Counted from the stretch's first letter, positions 1 through 6,842 are shown. The stretch: DNA of 7,180 bases from Chloroflexota bacterium (GCA_016199425.1 JACQGT010000395.1:1-7180), one strand, 5' to 3'. Notes: generated by a model not told the origin, from the sequence alone. Made by a program: numbers and translations.

Positions 1-553
1 CCCGGACACCTACCGCTTCCCGGTCAATGCCAGCACACCGGACCTGATTCTGGCCGCATTCCTCAACAACTTCGAGAACCGGGTGGGCAGCGACAGACTG
101 ATCGGCGGCAACAGCGGTCTCAGTGGGCGGGATCTGATCAATCTGGCCGCGATTGTGGAGCGGGAGGCCGTGCAGGTCGACGAGCGCCCGCTCATCGCCA
201 GTGTCTACGTCAACCGGCTCAACAGCAACTGTGTGGCGGACGTGGGGGGGACGTATTTACAGGCCGACCCGACTGTGCAGTATGCCCGGGGCGTGGCTGG
301 CAACTGGTGGTGGAAGCCCCAGACTATTGAGGAATACAGCCAGGTGGTCAGTCCTTACAACACTTATCTGAACCCCGGCCTGCCGCCTGGCCCGATTGCC
401 AGCCCCGGTCTCAGCGCCATCGAAGCCACCCGCAACCCGGCGCAGAGCGTCTATTGCTTCTTCGCCGCCACCGGCGAAGATGGCCGCCACGTCTTCGCCC
501 GCACATTGGCCGAGCACGAACAGAATTTGCGGATTTATGGGTACAATCCGTAG
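1..553 (+). CDS. mltG: Endolytic murein transglycosylase MltG (YceG-like), 3' part only
   Basis: This is the C-terminal catalytic part of a membrane-anchored endolytic transglycosylase. The family cleaves nascent glycan strands in peptidoglycan and so sets their length; it acts outside the cytoplasmic membrane. The 5' end lies before the window, and the first full codon is at position 2. The visible residues follow the family order: PDTYRFPV at the left edge, then AAIVEREA (the first Glu, codon 158-160, is the predicted catalytic acid), [49 protein letters not shown], and a closing [14 protein letters not shown] short Trp-rich insert ([12 protein letters not shown]) sits before SPYNTY; I associate such inserts with Chloroflexota homologues, from memory. 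The TAG stop at 551-553 lies inside the next gene's proposed 5' end. The family assignment is very secure; the N-terminal membrane segment and LysM-like part are not in view. Confidence 0.95.
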   Translation, partial: PDTYRFPVNASTPDLILAAFLNNFENRVGSDRLIGGNSGLSGRDLINLAAIVEREAVQVDERPLIASVYVNRLNSNCVADVGGTYLQADPTVQYARGVAGNWWWKPQTIEEYSQVVSPYNTYLNPGLPPGPIASPGLSAIEATRNPAQSVYCFFAATGEDGRHVFARTLAEHEQNLRIYGYNP

Positions 554-1457
554 GTCGGCGATCAGCGAACGGCGAACGGCGAACGGGCGGCTGCGCTTTC
601 ATTCGCTATTCGCTATTCGCTATTCGCTATTCGCTTTTGTCCTCCTCCTTTCTTCTTGCGCGTCCACCCGGCCTGTGGTGAAAATCGGGTTGCTCGCACC
701 CTTTGAGGGGGTCTATCGCCAGGAAGGATACGATGCGCTGGCGGCTATGCGGGCCGCGATTGGTGAGCAGGAGAGCGATGGAATCGACGTTCTGCCGCTG
801 GCCATAGACACCTCTCGCGATGCAGCACGCGCGGCGCAAAAGATGCTGGCAGACCCGTCTGTGGCCGCGGTGATCGGTCCTTATTGGACGGCGGAGGGTA
901 CGGCAGTTGAGCAAAGCGTGGACGACGGCAAATGGCTGTATCCCTACGCCCCGTCAGGGAACGACAATTGGGCAGTAGAAGCGGTGGACGCGGCGGCGGC
1001 TTTTGCTGAAGAAGAGGGCCGCACGCTGATTGTGGCGGGTAGACCCCCTGGCTGGCCTGAGATGAAGGTGGAAACGGGAGCGGGAGCGGACGACGTGCAG
1101 GCGGGGCAGACTGTTCTCTGGCTGGGCGATGCCGCGGCGGGGGCGGGCTTTGCCCTGGCTGTGTGGGAACGGTTGCCTGGCACACCCTTCGGTCTATACG
1201 GGGCAGGTGTGGAGACGTTCCGTCAGCGTGTGGGGGAGCAGATGATCGGCGCTCTCTTTGTGGTTGGCTGGATCGACGAAAAGTATCCCCTCTGGGCGAC
1301 CAGCCATTCGCCCAACACGCCCGCTGCATACACCGTCTACCGCCAGACCGCCGACGCTCTGAAGCGGCTGGCTGGCGAGACGACGACAACCCTCTGGCAA
1401 CCTGCGATTTTTATACTGGGGAGAGATGGCGCTCTGGTCTTGCCGTCGAACCGGTGA
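537..1457 (+). CDS. Lipoprotein with periplasmic-binding-protein-like (type 1, Leu/Ile/Val-binding) fold
   Basis: With the ATG at 537 this is a 306-residue precursor. The Arg-rich N-terminus is followed by a hydrophobic core ([15 protein letters not shown]) and a lipobox LSSC with the lipidation Cys at residue 41 (codon 657-659). The mature part starts like branched-chain amino-acid-type substrate-binding proteins: [12 protein letters not shown], then [11 protein letters not shown], then [17 protein letters not shown]-terminal [15 protein letters not shown] stretch and a late FILGRDG also suit that fold. The mature protein (about 266 residues) is shorter than usual binding proteins (about 350), mostly in the central part, so its ligand is unknown and it may be a sensor or a cell-wall-associated protein. 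No permease or ATPase gene is adjacent. The start is chosen because it is the last in-frame ATG before the signal peptide and overlaps mltG by only 17 nt; there is no clear Shine-Dalgarno, so translation may be coupled to mltG. An in-frame ATG at 396 lies deep inside mltG and is less likely. The fold is likely; the function is open. Confidence 0.75.
   Translation: MGTIRRSAISERRTANGRLRFHSLFAIRYSLFAFVLLLSSCASTRPVVKIGLLAPFEGVYRQEGYDALAAMRAAIGEQESDGIDVLPLAIDTSRDAARAAQKMLADPSVAAVIGPYWTAEGTAVEQSVDDGKWLYPYAPSGNDNWAVEAVDAAAAFAEEEGRTLIVAGRPPGWPEMKVETGAGADDVQAGQTVLWLGDAAAGAGFALAVWERLPGTPFGLYGAGVETFRQRVGEQMIGALFVVGWIDEKYPLWATSHSPNTPAAYTVYRQTADALKRLAGETTTTLWQPAIFILGRDGALVLPSNR
564..621. repeat. Imperfect hairpin formed by the two heptamer tracts
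   Basis: Positions 564-584 can pair with 601-621 in three 7-nt registers. Each register contributes a GCGAA/TTCGC core, separated from the next by a C-A mismatch; two registers also have a G-U pair. The loop is about 16 nt (585-600). The structure lies between the mltG stop and the hydrophobic core of the lipoprotein signal peptide. It is not followed by a T-run at the right distance, so I do not call it a terminator. Confidence 0.6.
565..585 (+). repeat. Three tandem GCGAACG heptamers
   Basis: Three perfect copies of the 7-bp unit GCGAACG lie just after the mltG stop, within the Arg-rich N-terminal region of the lipoprotein. The unit is close to the reverse complement of the ATTCGCT tract at 601-635, so the two tracts can pair. 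Confidence 0.9.
601..635 (+). repeat. Five perfect tandem ATTCGCT heptamers inside the lipoprotein signal peptide
   Basis: Five exact copies of a 7-bp unit form a 35-bp tract. Because 7 is not a multiple of 3, the tract reads as the repeating heptapeptide SLFAIRY in every plus-strand frame and contains no stop. In the lipoprotein frame it supplies the first half of the hydrophobic core of the signal peptide. Gain or loss of one or two copies would shift the frame between the ATG at 537 and the lipobox Cys. Confidence 0.95.
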
Positions 1458-1524
1458 GTGCAGGCGATTCGGCTTTCATCCCGCTTTGTGGTATAAAACG
1501 GAATAGTCCATACGGGGGAAGAAG

Positions 1525-1602
1525 AAGTCCCCGGCACTTTCTGTCCAAGCGAGCGGAAAACGTCGGATTTCGCTGCTGAAGTTCGTGAAGTGCTGGGGAC
1601 TT
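1525..1602. repeat. Large inverted-repeat element (15-bp arms, 48-nt loop)
   Basis: The arms AAGTCCCCGGCACTT (1525-1539) and AAGTGCTGGGGACTT (1588-1602) pair over 15 bp with one G-U pair. The loop can form a smaller stem, AGCGAG 1548-1553 with 1569-1574. The symmetry and size resemble a REP/MITE-like dispersed palindrome, but copy number cannot be judged from one locus. It lies between the lipoprotein and glycosyltransferase genes. Confidence 0.75.
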
Positions 1603-1606
1603 TTTT
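1588..1606 (+). terminator. Possible intrinsic terminator end: GC-rich stem arm followed by T6
   Basis: The right arm of the inverted repeat ends in GGGGAC followed directly by six T (1601-1606), the usual form of a Rho-independent terminator for transcription arriving from the lipoprotein gene. The 48-nt loop is long for a classical terminator, although an inner stem would shorten it. The call is moderate. Confidence 0.4.
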
Positions 1607-1670
1607 CAGGGCACTACTTTTTGCATAACGGGCAGATGACGCCGCCCGCTCCTTTTGTCGGCAGGGAATT

Positions 1671-2876
1671 ATGCGCGTATTGATGATTACATGGGAATAT
1701 CCGCCCAATGTGGTGGGTGGCATCGGCAAGCACGTGGCTGAACTGGTTCCCGCTCTTTCGCACGTTCTAAAAGATGACAAACCCTTTCATTTGGACGTCC
1801 TGACCACCCGGGCGGCAGGTGGTGCGCGGGTGGAAAAAGCGGCCAAGAATGTGACAATTCACCGGGTTGATGTACCGCCGATTGCGCCTAACGATCTCTT
1901 CAACAGTGTGGTGGACAGCAATCGGAAGTTGGAAGCCCACGCGCTCCGTCTCGCGACTGTCGCCCCCTACGAGTTAATCCACGTCCACGACTGGCTGGTT
2001 GCCAGCGCTGGCATTGCCCTGAAGCATCTCTGGAAAACGCCCCTGCTGGTGACCATCCACGCCACGGAACGGGGGCGCCATCATTCCTACGTGCCGAATC
2101 AGACCAGCGCGCTGATCAATCAGATGGAGTGGGAGGTCTGTTTTGAGGCGTGGCGAGTGATCGTGTGCAGCGGTTTTATGGCCGGGGAATTGGGCGGCTA
2201 TTTCGGTATGCCTCTGGACAAAACCAGTGTGATTGCGAATGGAATCGACCCCGCGCCTCTGCGTGGATGCGCGCCGGGCGAAGTGGAGCGCTTGCGTCAA
2301 CTCTACGCGCCCAACGGGGAGAAGCTACTCTTCTTTGTGGGACGCATCACGCCGGAAAAGGGCTTGCACATTCTGATCAGGGCCATGCCCCACATTTTAT
2401 ACCACTTCCCGGATGTACGTCTACTGGTTGCGGGGAAGAATTCGGAACAAATGCAGCCGCTGGTGGATGAGTTACGCATCGGCCACGCGGTCCATCTGCT
2501 GGGCTTTGTCACCGACGCGGCGCGCAATTGTCTCTACAATGCGGTGGATGCAGCCATCTTTCCCAGCCTCTACGAGCCGTTTGGCATTGTGGCGCTGGAG
2601 GCAATGGCTGCGGGCTGCAACGTCATCGTCAGCGATGTGGGCGGGCTGAGTGAGGTGGTCCACCACATGCACAACGGGCTGACTGTGATTGCCAACAACC
2701 CCCAAAGCATCGCCTGGGGTGTGGACGTTCTGTTCGAGGACGAGCAGCGCGCGGCCCAGTGGCGGGCGACCGCGCTGGAAGATGCCCGGACACTCTATCG
2801 CTGGTCGGACATCGCCGCCCGCACCAACGAACTTTATAAAAGTGTTGTGGAAGAACGCCGCCAGGTGGATTGGTAG
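1671..2876 (+). CDS. GT4-family glycosyltransferase, glycogen-synthase-like
   Basis: This is a cytoplasmic GT-B-fold retaining glycosyltransferase of 401 residues, expected to move a sugar from a nucleotide donor to a glycan or lipid acceptor. The N-terminal domain opens with MRVLMITWEYPPNVVGGIGK, the glycine-rich acceptor-side loop typical of glycogen-synthase-like GT4 enzymes. It continues with HVHDWL (104-109), TIHATERGRHH and the linker WEVCFEAWRVIVCS. The C-terminal donor-binding domain has IANGIDP, GRITPEKG (224-231) and the E-x7-E motif EPFGIVALE (Glu302, Glu310), followed by SDVGGLSEVV. The length and motif order are complete. The start is supported by AGGGA 3 nt upstream and by the motif lying at residue 1. 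The exact donor and acceptor (ADP- or GDP-linked glucose for a glycogen-like polymer, or another sugar) cannot be read from the sequence; no other glycogen gene is adjacent. An inverted repeat with a T-run separates it from the upstream gene, so it is probably transcribed independently. Confidence 0.9.
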   Translation: MRVLMITWEYPPNVVGGIGKHVAELVPALSHVLKDDKPFHLDVLTTRAAGGARVEKAAKNVTIHRVDVPPIAPNDLFNSVVDSNRKLEAHALRLATVAPYELIHVHDWLVASAGIALKHLWKTPLLVTIHATERGRHHSYVPNQTSALINQMEWEVCFEAWRVIVCSGFMAGELGGYFGMPLDKTSVIANGIDPAPLRGCAPGEVERLRQLYAPNGEKLLFFVGRITPEKGLHILIRAMPHILYHFPDVRLLVAGKNSEQMQPLVDELRIGHAVHLLGFVTDAARNCLYNAVDAAIFPSLYEPFGIVALEAMAAGCNVIVSDVGGLSEVVHHMHNGLTVIANNPQSIAWGVDVLFEDEQRAAQWRATALEDARTLYRWSDIAARTNELYKSVVEERRQVDW

Positions 2877-2897
2877 TGGATAGGCAGGTCGGCTGGG

Positions 2898-4220
2898 TCA
2901 ATTGGCCGAAATCCGGTCCAACACAACAGGCAAAGGATTGCTCGCATCTTCCTTTACACGCCAGGCCGCCCGCAGCCGGAGCAACGCAAGGGAGGCGCTG
3001 GACTCATCCGCCGTGTGAACGGTGCAGAGCGGATCGCCGGCCGCCACCCGTTCGCCGACTTTGGCAAGACAGACAACGCCAACGCGAAAGTCGATAGAGT
3101 CCCCTTTTTTCTTACGTCCCCCACCCATCTCGACAACCGTCAAGCCAACCTCCCTGGCGTCGATCGTGTGGACGTAGCCATTTTTTTCAGCCAGGAGCAT
3201 CCGTTGCACCGGCGCATTGGGCAGCCGTTCGGGGTGGCGTATCTCGTCCGGGTCGCCACCCTGGGCTGCGACAAAAGCCACCAGCTTCTCAAACCCAGCG
3301 CCAGACGCGATTGCTTCCCGCGCCCGTTCATGTGCCGCGTCCAGGCTTAGGCAGGCGGGATCGCCCAATAGCAGCATCTCCGCGGAGACCTGTTCGACCA
3401 GTTCCCGAAAATCTGCTGGCCCTCTGCCCCGTAGGGTTTCGATGGCCTCGCGCACTTCCAGCGCATTGCCCACGGCCTTTCCCAGCGGCTGTTCCATGCC
3501 GGTGATCAGCGCTGTCACTTTGCGGCCTGCTCCTGCGCCGATGGCAACCATCAGCCGGGCCAGGGCGCGGGCGTCGTCCAGTTTCTCCATAAACGCGCCC
3601 CGGCCACACTTCACGTCCAGGATGATGGCATCCGCGCCCGCGGCCAGTTTTTTGCTCATAATACTGGCCGCGATGAGAGGCTGGCTGGGCACAGTACCCG
3701 TCACATCGCGCAGGGCGTAGAGCCGTTTGTCCGCAGGTGCCAGGTTGGCCGTCTGTCCGGCGACGACCAGCCCGACATCGCGCAGTTGGCGGCGAAAGCG
3801 ATCTTCGCCCAGTTCGGCAGACCAGCCGCTGATGCTCTCCAATTTGTCAATCGTACCACCGCTGAAGCTCAGCCCACGCCCGCTCATCTTGCCCACGGGC
3901 AATCCGCAGGCCGCCACAATCGGTCCGACGGCCAGCGTCGTCTTGTCGCCCACGCCACCGCTGGAATGTTTGGCCACAATCAGTGTGCGCGGCGGCACTG
4001 CGTCGTGCAAGTCGAGGGTGTCGCCGCTCCTCGCCATGGCCAGGGTGAGTTGGGTGGCTTCCCTGTCGCTCATCCCCTGAAAGTAGACGGCCATGGCCCA
4101 GGCCGCCAGTTGGTAGTCCGGGATGGAGTCGTTGACCATTCCTTGCACAAGAAAGTGCAATTCGTCAAGGGTGTGTTCGCCACCATCCCGCTTTTTTGTG
4201 ATAATATCTACGGGGTTCAT
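2898..4220 (-). CDS. deoA: Thymidine / pyrimidine-nucleoside phosphorylase
   Basis: This enzyme cleaves thymidine (and, in the pyrimidine-nucleoside type, uridine) with phosphate to the free base and (deoxy)ribose-1-phosphate; it belongs to cytoplasmic nucleoside salvage. It has 440 residues and numbers in register with E. coli DeoA as I recall it. An N-terminal helical domain ([16 protein letters not shown]) is followed by the phosphate site [12 protein letters not shown] (Lys84, His85, Ser86, Thr95), SGRG (Ser113) and GGTIDKLES (Thr123), then by the base site Arg171, Ser186 and Lys190. The C-terminal PYNP domain contains [17 protein letters not shown]. The active-site residues are kept, with Thr for Ser at 95. 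The closure loop is unusual: it reads GLSFSGGT where the usual form is GLGHTGGT, so Phe119 replaces His119. The start is supported by AGGAG 6 nt upstream. Whether it is strict for thymidine (deoA) or broad (pdp) cannot be decided. It converges on the glycosyltransferase gene with 21 nt between stops. Confidence 0.95.
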   Translation of the reverse strand: MNPVDIITKKRDGGEHTLDELHFLVQGMVNDSIPDYQLAAWAMAVYFQGMSDREATQLTLAMARSGDTLDLHDAVPPRTLIVAKHSSGGVGDKTTLAVGPIVAACGLPVGKMSGRGLSFSGGTIDKLESISGWSAELGEDRFRRQLRDVGLVVAGQTANLAPADKRLYALRDVTGTVPSQPLIAASIMSKKLAAGADAIILDVKCGRGAFMEKLDDARALARLMVAIGAGAGRKVTALITGMEQPLGKAVGNALEVREAIETLRGRGPADFRELVEQVSAEMLLLGDPACLSLDAAHERAREAIASGAGFEKLVAFVAAQGGDPDEIRHPERLPNAPVQRMLLAEKNGYVHTIDAREVGLTVVEMGGGRKKKGDSIDFRVGVVCLAKVGERVAAGDPLCTVHTADESSASLALLRLRAAWRVKEDASNPLPVVLDRISAN

Positions 4221-4226
4221 TGATTT

Positions 4227-4231
4227 CTCCT
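4227..4231 (-). promoter_or_regulatory. Shine-Dalgarno AGGAG of the thymidine phosphorylase gene
   Basis: AGGAG on the minus strand lies 6 nt before the ATG at 4220, fixing that start. Confidence 0.85.
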
Positions 4232-4272
4232 GCTGTTTGCAACGCTGGACTGCTTACTTGTTCCCAGTATCA

Positions 4273-4351
4273 GTAGACGGCAACAGATGCTCCCCGCCGG
4301 TCCGTGACCGGCAGGCGGGTCACAGACCACGCCCGGAGCATTGCAGTCTAC
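4273..4351. repeat. 79-nt near-palindrome in the divergent intergenic region
   Basis: The outer arms GTAGAC (4273-4278) and GTCTAC (4346-4351) pair. They are followed inward by GCA/TGC (4280-4282 with 4342-4344), a small bulge, and ATGCTCC/GGAGCAT (4287-4293 with 4335-4341). After an internal loop comes an 11-bp stem with one mismatch (4299-4309 with 4318-4328), closing on an 8-nt loop. An alternative inner pairing, GCCGGTC/GACCGGC around CGT, is also possible. It lies between two divergent gene starts, so it cannot be a shared terminator. It looks like a REP/MITE-type element or a cruciform/regulatory structure. Confidence 0.8.
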
Positions 4352-4367
4352 GGAGTATACACCCGAG

Positions 4368-5372
4368 ATGAGAAAGAACGAGATGGCCGAACAGCCCGAA
4401 TCAGCATCTACCACCTGGCATGACCGCATTTTCAAGGAGTTCTTTCACCGTTTTCTGCCCCAGTTCATGCGCCTTTTCTTCCCGGAGGAGGCCAACCAAC
4501 TGGATTTTGATACCCTGCGTTTTCTGGACAAAGAGTTGGTGATCAACCTGCCGGAACAGACGCTGCGTATCACCGATGTTGTGGCGGAGGTGGGTATACG
4601 AACCGGCGGCAAACGGACGATTTTGGTGCACCTGGAGATCGAAGCCTATCCCAAAAGACGCTTTCCCAACCGTATGTTTGAGTATTTTGCGCTTCTGCGG
4701 GTGTTGCGCCAGCAGTCCGTGTTTCCCATTGCCCTCATCTTGCGGCCCGGCGTGGGAGGGCTGCGGTGGCAGACTTATACAGAGGAGCTGTTTGGGCGCG
4801 AAATCCTGCGCTTCCACTATGGCCAGGTGGGCATCCGGGACATTTCTGGCGAAGAGTACCTGAACAGTGCGGATCCTGTGGCGGCTGCCCTGTCTATGCT
4901 GATGGCGGCGGACGAAGCGCAGCGGCCCATCCAAAAACTGACGGCCTTGCAGAACATCATCGCCAGCGGCTTGACAGACGGGGACAAACTCTTTTTAATT
5001 GAGCTAATCGGCGCGTATCTGCCCACGGCAGATCTAGTGGATTTAGGAGGTACAGTGATGGAACAGATCGCAGATATTGAGTTGACCGTTTTTGAGCGGA
5101 TGCGACGAGAAAGTCGGAAAGAAGGTCTTGCGGAAGGACGTGAAGAAGGACGTGAAGAAGGAGAGGTCTTGGGCAAGCGGCTGCTCTTGCGCCGTCTGCT
5201 GATCCACAAGTTTGGCGATCTACCGCAGGGGGTGACACAGCGGATCGAAATGATCAGCGACGACGCGGTATTCGATTCTCTGGTCGAGCAGGCGTTGACT
5301 GCGGCATCCATTGACGAACTGACACTGCCGGAACTGCCCGTCGACGTAAACGAGGACGCAAACCCGGCATGA
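4368..5372 (+). CDS. Rpn/YhgA-like PD-(D/E)XK nuclease family protein
   Basis: The protein has 334 residues from the ATG at 4368. It opens with the family signature [22 protein letters not shown], continues [13 protein letters not shown], and carries a PD-(D/E)XK-like core: Asp70 in RITDVVAEV, then Glu90 and Glu92 in HLEIEAYP, followed by [11 protein letters not shown]. Family members are annotated as recombination-promoting nuclease or putative transposase (Rpn, YhgA-like); metal-dependent DNA cleavage is known for some, but activity here is inferred. The C-terminus has the family's charged EG repeat helix (residues about 252-266), which ends the catalytic part and leads into a helical tail ([15 protein letters not shown]). 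Start choice is uncertain: the ATG at 4383 is equally reasonable (329 residues), and neither site has a strong Shine-Dalgarno (GGAG lies 12 nt before 4368). Its stop overlaps the trmFO start as ATGA, implying one transcript. The upstream palindrome ends 16 nt before the start. Confidence 0.85.
   Translation: MRKNEMAEQPESASTTWHDRIFKEFFHRFLPQFMRLFFPEEANQLDFDTLRFLDKELVINLPEQTLRITDVVAEVGIRTGGKRTILVHLEIEAYPKRRFPNRMFEYFALLRVLRQQSVFPIALILRPGVGGLRWQTYTEELFGREILRFHYGQVGIRDISGEEYLNSADPVAAALSMLMAADEAQRPIQKLTALQNIIASGLTDGDKLFLIELIGAYLPTADLVDLGGTVMEQIADIELTVFERMRRESRKEGLAEGREEGREEGEVLGKRLLLRRLLIHKFGDLPQGVTQRIEMISDDAVFDSLVEQALTAASIDELTLPELPVDVNEDANPA
5133..5163 (+). repeat. 12-bp in-frame tandem repeat encoding the EGRE motif
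   Basis: The unit GAAGGACGTGAA occurs at 5133-5144 and 5145-5156, with a partial third copy (GAAGGA) after it. The unit is four codons, so copy changes keep the frame and only lengthen or shorten the charged EGRE helix of the Rpn-like protein. Confidence 0.85.
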
Positions 5373-6733
5373 GCCAACGGATCACAATTGTGGGCGGCGG
5401 GCTGGCCGGGACAGAAGCCGCCTGGCAACTGGCCGAGCGGGGCTATGCCGTCACCCTCTACGAGATGCGCCCGGTGCGCCCCACCGCGGCCCACATCACC
5501 GACCGGCTGGCTGAATTGGTGTGCAGCAATTCCATGGGCAGCACCCTGCCGGATCGGGCGCTGGGCATTCTCAAAAATGAGATGCAAAGTCTGGGCAGCC
5601 TGATTCTGCGTACAGCCTTCAAGCACGCGCTCCCCGCGGGCAGTGCCCTGGCCGTGGGCCGGGACGAGTTCGCCGCCGAGATCACCGAACTGATCGGCAG
5701 CCATCCCCACATCGACCTGCGCCGGGAGGAGGTGACGGTGATCCCTGACGGTCCGACGATCCTCGCCACCGGGCCGCTGACCAGCCCGGCGCTGACCGGG
5801 GATGTGCAGCGGCTGACCGGGCGCTATCTCTACTTCTACGACGCGATGGCCCCAATTGTGGCTGCCGAAAGCATCGATCTATCCATCGCCTTTCGCCAGA
5901 GCCGCTGGGACAAAAGCTCGATGGACGGCCCGGAGGAGGGCGATTACATCAACTGCCCTCTCAACAAAGCGGAATACGAGGCTTTTGTCGCTGCCCTGTT
6001 GGGCGCGCCCAAGAGCGAACTGAAAGGCGCAGACGCCGAGTTGGAGCGCTACTTTGAGGGTTGTATGCCGATTGAAGTGTTGGCGTCCCGGGGGATGGAC
6101 TCGTTGGCCTACGGCCCCATGCGCCCGGTGGGTCTGCGCGACCCGCGCACGGGACGCCGTCCCTATGCAGTTGTCCAACTGCGCCAGGACAATGTGGCTG
6201 GCACGCTCTACAATTTGGTGGGTTTTCAGACAAATGTGAAGTGGGGGCAGCAGGAGGAGATTCTGCGTATGATCCCTGGGCTAGCTGAAGCGGAGTTTGT
6301 GCGGTTGGGACAGATGCACCGCAACACTTTCATCAACAGCCCCGCGCTGCTGCACCCCACCCTCCAATACCGGGAGCGGGCAAACCTCTTCTTTGCCGGG
6401 CAAATTACCGGCACAGAAGGCTACGTGGGCAGCACAATGGGCGGGCTGCTCGCCGGTATCAATATGGCCCGGCTGCTGAACAACCAGCCGCTTCTCGTCC
6501 CCCCGCGGGAGTCGATGATGGGCAGTTTGCTCTATTACATCACCCACGCCGACCCGGAAAACTTCCAGCCGATGAAGGCGAATATGGGGCTGCTGCCTGA
6601 ACTGGACACGCGGGTGCGGGGCAAACAGCAGCGTTACGGCGTCTATGCCGAACGGGCACGCACGCTCCTGGCCGAGTATCTGGCGGAAAACGATTTTACA
6701 CCCGTCATCAAAAACGAATTAATTCCGGCCTGA
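5369..6733 (+). CDS. trmFO: Methylenetetrahydrofolate-tRNA-(uracil-5-)-methyltransferase TrmFO
   Basis: TrmFO makes 5-methyluridine at position 54 of the tRNA T-loop, taking carbon from methylenetetrahydrofolate and electrons from FADH2; it acts in the cytoplasm. The 454-residue protein is of normal length. It begins with the FAD dinucleotide-binding loop [13 protein letters not shown] (Gly9, Gly11, Gly14) and YEMRP. Next come [10 protein letters not shown] (Cys52) and [22 protein letters not shown] (192-203), then FEGCMPIEV with Cys232. These two Cys match the conserved functional pair of the family. They are followed by [36 protein letters not shown] and the second flavin-side motif [14 protein letters not shown] (342-355). 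No key residue appears missing. The ATG is shared with the end of the Rpn-like gene (4-nt ATGA overlap), which suggests translational coupling; a GAGGA at 5352-5356 is 12 nt upstream. The downstream gap of 115 nt suggests the transcript may end there, but no clear terminator is seen. Confidence 0.97.
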   Translation: MSQRITIVGGGLAGTEAAWQLAERGYAVTLYEMRPVRPTAAHITDRLAELVCSNSMGSTLPDRALGILKNEMQSLGSLILRTAFKHALPAGSALAVGRDEFAAEITELIGSHPHIDLRREEVTVIPDGPTILATGPLTSPALTGDVQRLTGRYLYFYDAMAPIVAAESIDLSIAFRQSRWDKSSMDGPEEGDYINCPLNKAEYEAFVAALLGAPKSELKGADAELERYFEGCMPIEVLASRGMDSLAYGPMRPVGLRDPRTGRRPYAVVQLRQDNVAGTLYNLVGFQTNVKWGQQEEILRMIPGLAEAEFVRLGQMHRNTFINSPALLHPTLQYRERANLFFAGQITGTEGYVGSTMGGLLAGINMARLLNNQPLLVPPRESMMGSLLYYITHADPENFQPMKANMGLLPELDTRVRGKQQRYGVYAERARTLLAEYLAENDFTPVIKNELIPA

Positions 6734-6803
6734 TGAGAAGAACACGGATACCAGAATTTACGGATTCGTTTTCACCGTTTGCGGTGTATCGTCGCGTACC
6801 AGA

Positions 6804-6831
6804 AACCAATACCAAATATCCAATACCCAAT
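6804..6831 (+). repeat. Degenerate tandem heptamers, consensus ANCCAAT, four copies
   Basis: Four consecutive 7-nt units, AACCAAT, ACCAAAT, ATCCAAT and ACCCAAT, run into a C5 stretch and then the ribosome binding site of malate synthase. On the other strand the unit is ATTGGNT, which shares length and the ATT-G-T frame with the ATTCGCT tract at 601-635. Confidence 0.75.
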
Positions 6832-6836
6832 CCCCC

Positions 6837-6842
6837 AAGGAG
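6837..6842 (+). promoter_or_regulatory. Shine-Dalgarno AAGGAG of the malate synthase gene
   Basis: AAGGAG lies 6 nt before the ATG at 6849, an ideal spacing that fixes the start. Confidence 0.9.

Larger units (their letters stand above)
1458..1670. other. Intergenic region before the glycosyltransferase gene
   Basis: This 213-nt stretch holds the inverted-repeat element at 1525-1602 and no convincing gene. A TATAAA at 1492-1497 resembles a -10 box, but no good -35 box is found at the right spacing, so no promoter is called. Just before the next start, AGGGA (1663-1667) is a plausible, closely spaced ribosome binding site. Confidence 0.5.

Noticed and set aside
396..536. Longer lipoprotein start at ATG 396
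   Set aside because: It would overlap mltG by 158 nt and add a residue stretch that is only an out-of-frame reading of conserved mltG sequence, placing the signal peptide far from the N-terminus.
565..635. Possible CRISPR-like array
   Set aside because: The units are 7 bp, directly adjacent and without spacers; this is a simple tandem repeat.
745..1389. Long open frame (214 codons) on the minus strand opposite the lipoprotein gene
   Set aside because: Composition is Arg/Pro/Ser-rich with no recognisable motif, and the opposite strand has a lipobox protein with clear family similarity. It is a GC-rich shadow frame.
1492..1497. Promoter -10 box TATAAA before the glycosyltransferase gene
   Set aside because: No acceptable -35 box about 17 nt upstream, and it lies before a possible terminator, so it would not efficiently serve the downstream gene.
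3960..3970. Possible loss of the catalytic His in thymidine phosphorylase
   Set aside because: The changed His is at 119 in the closure loop; the catalytic His85 within KHSS is intact.
3786..4223. Open frame (145 codons) antisense to the start of thymidine phosphorylase
   Set aside because: No family motif, and it mirrors conserved catalytic segments of the phosphorylase on the other strand.
4817..5710. Long open frame (297 codons) on the minus strand across the nuclease/trmFO junction
   Set aside because: It is antisense to two well-supported genes and has low-complexity Ser/Arg runs opposite the EG repeat, so it is a shadow.
6773..6786. Terminator after trmFO
   Set aside because: The CACCG-TTTG-CGGTG stem is only 5 bp and is not followed by a T-run.
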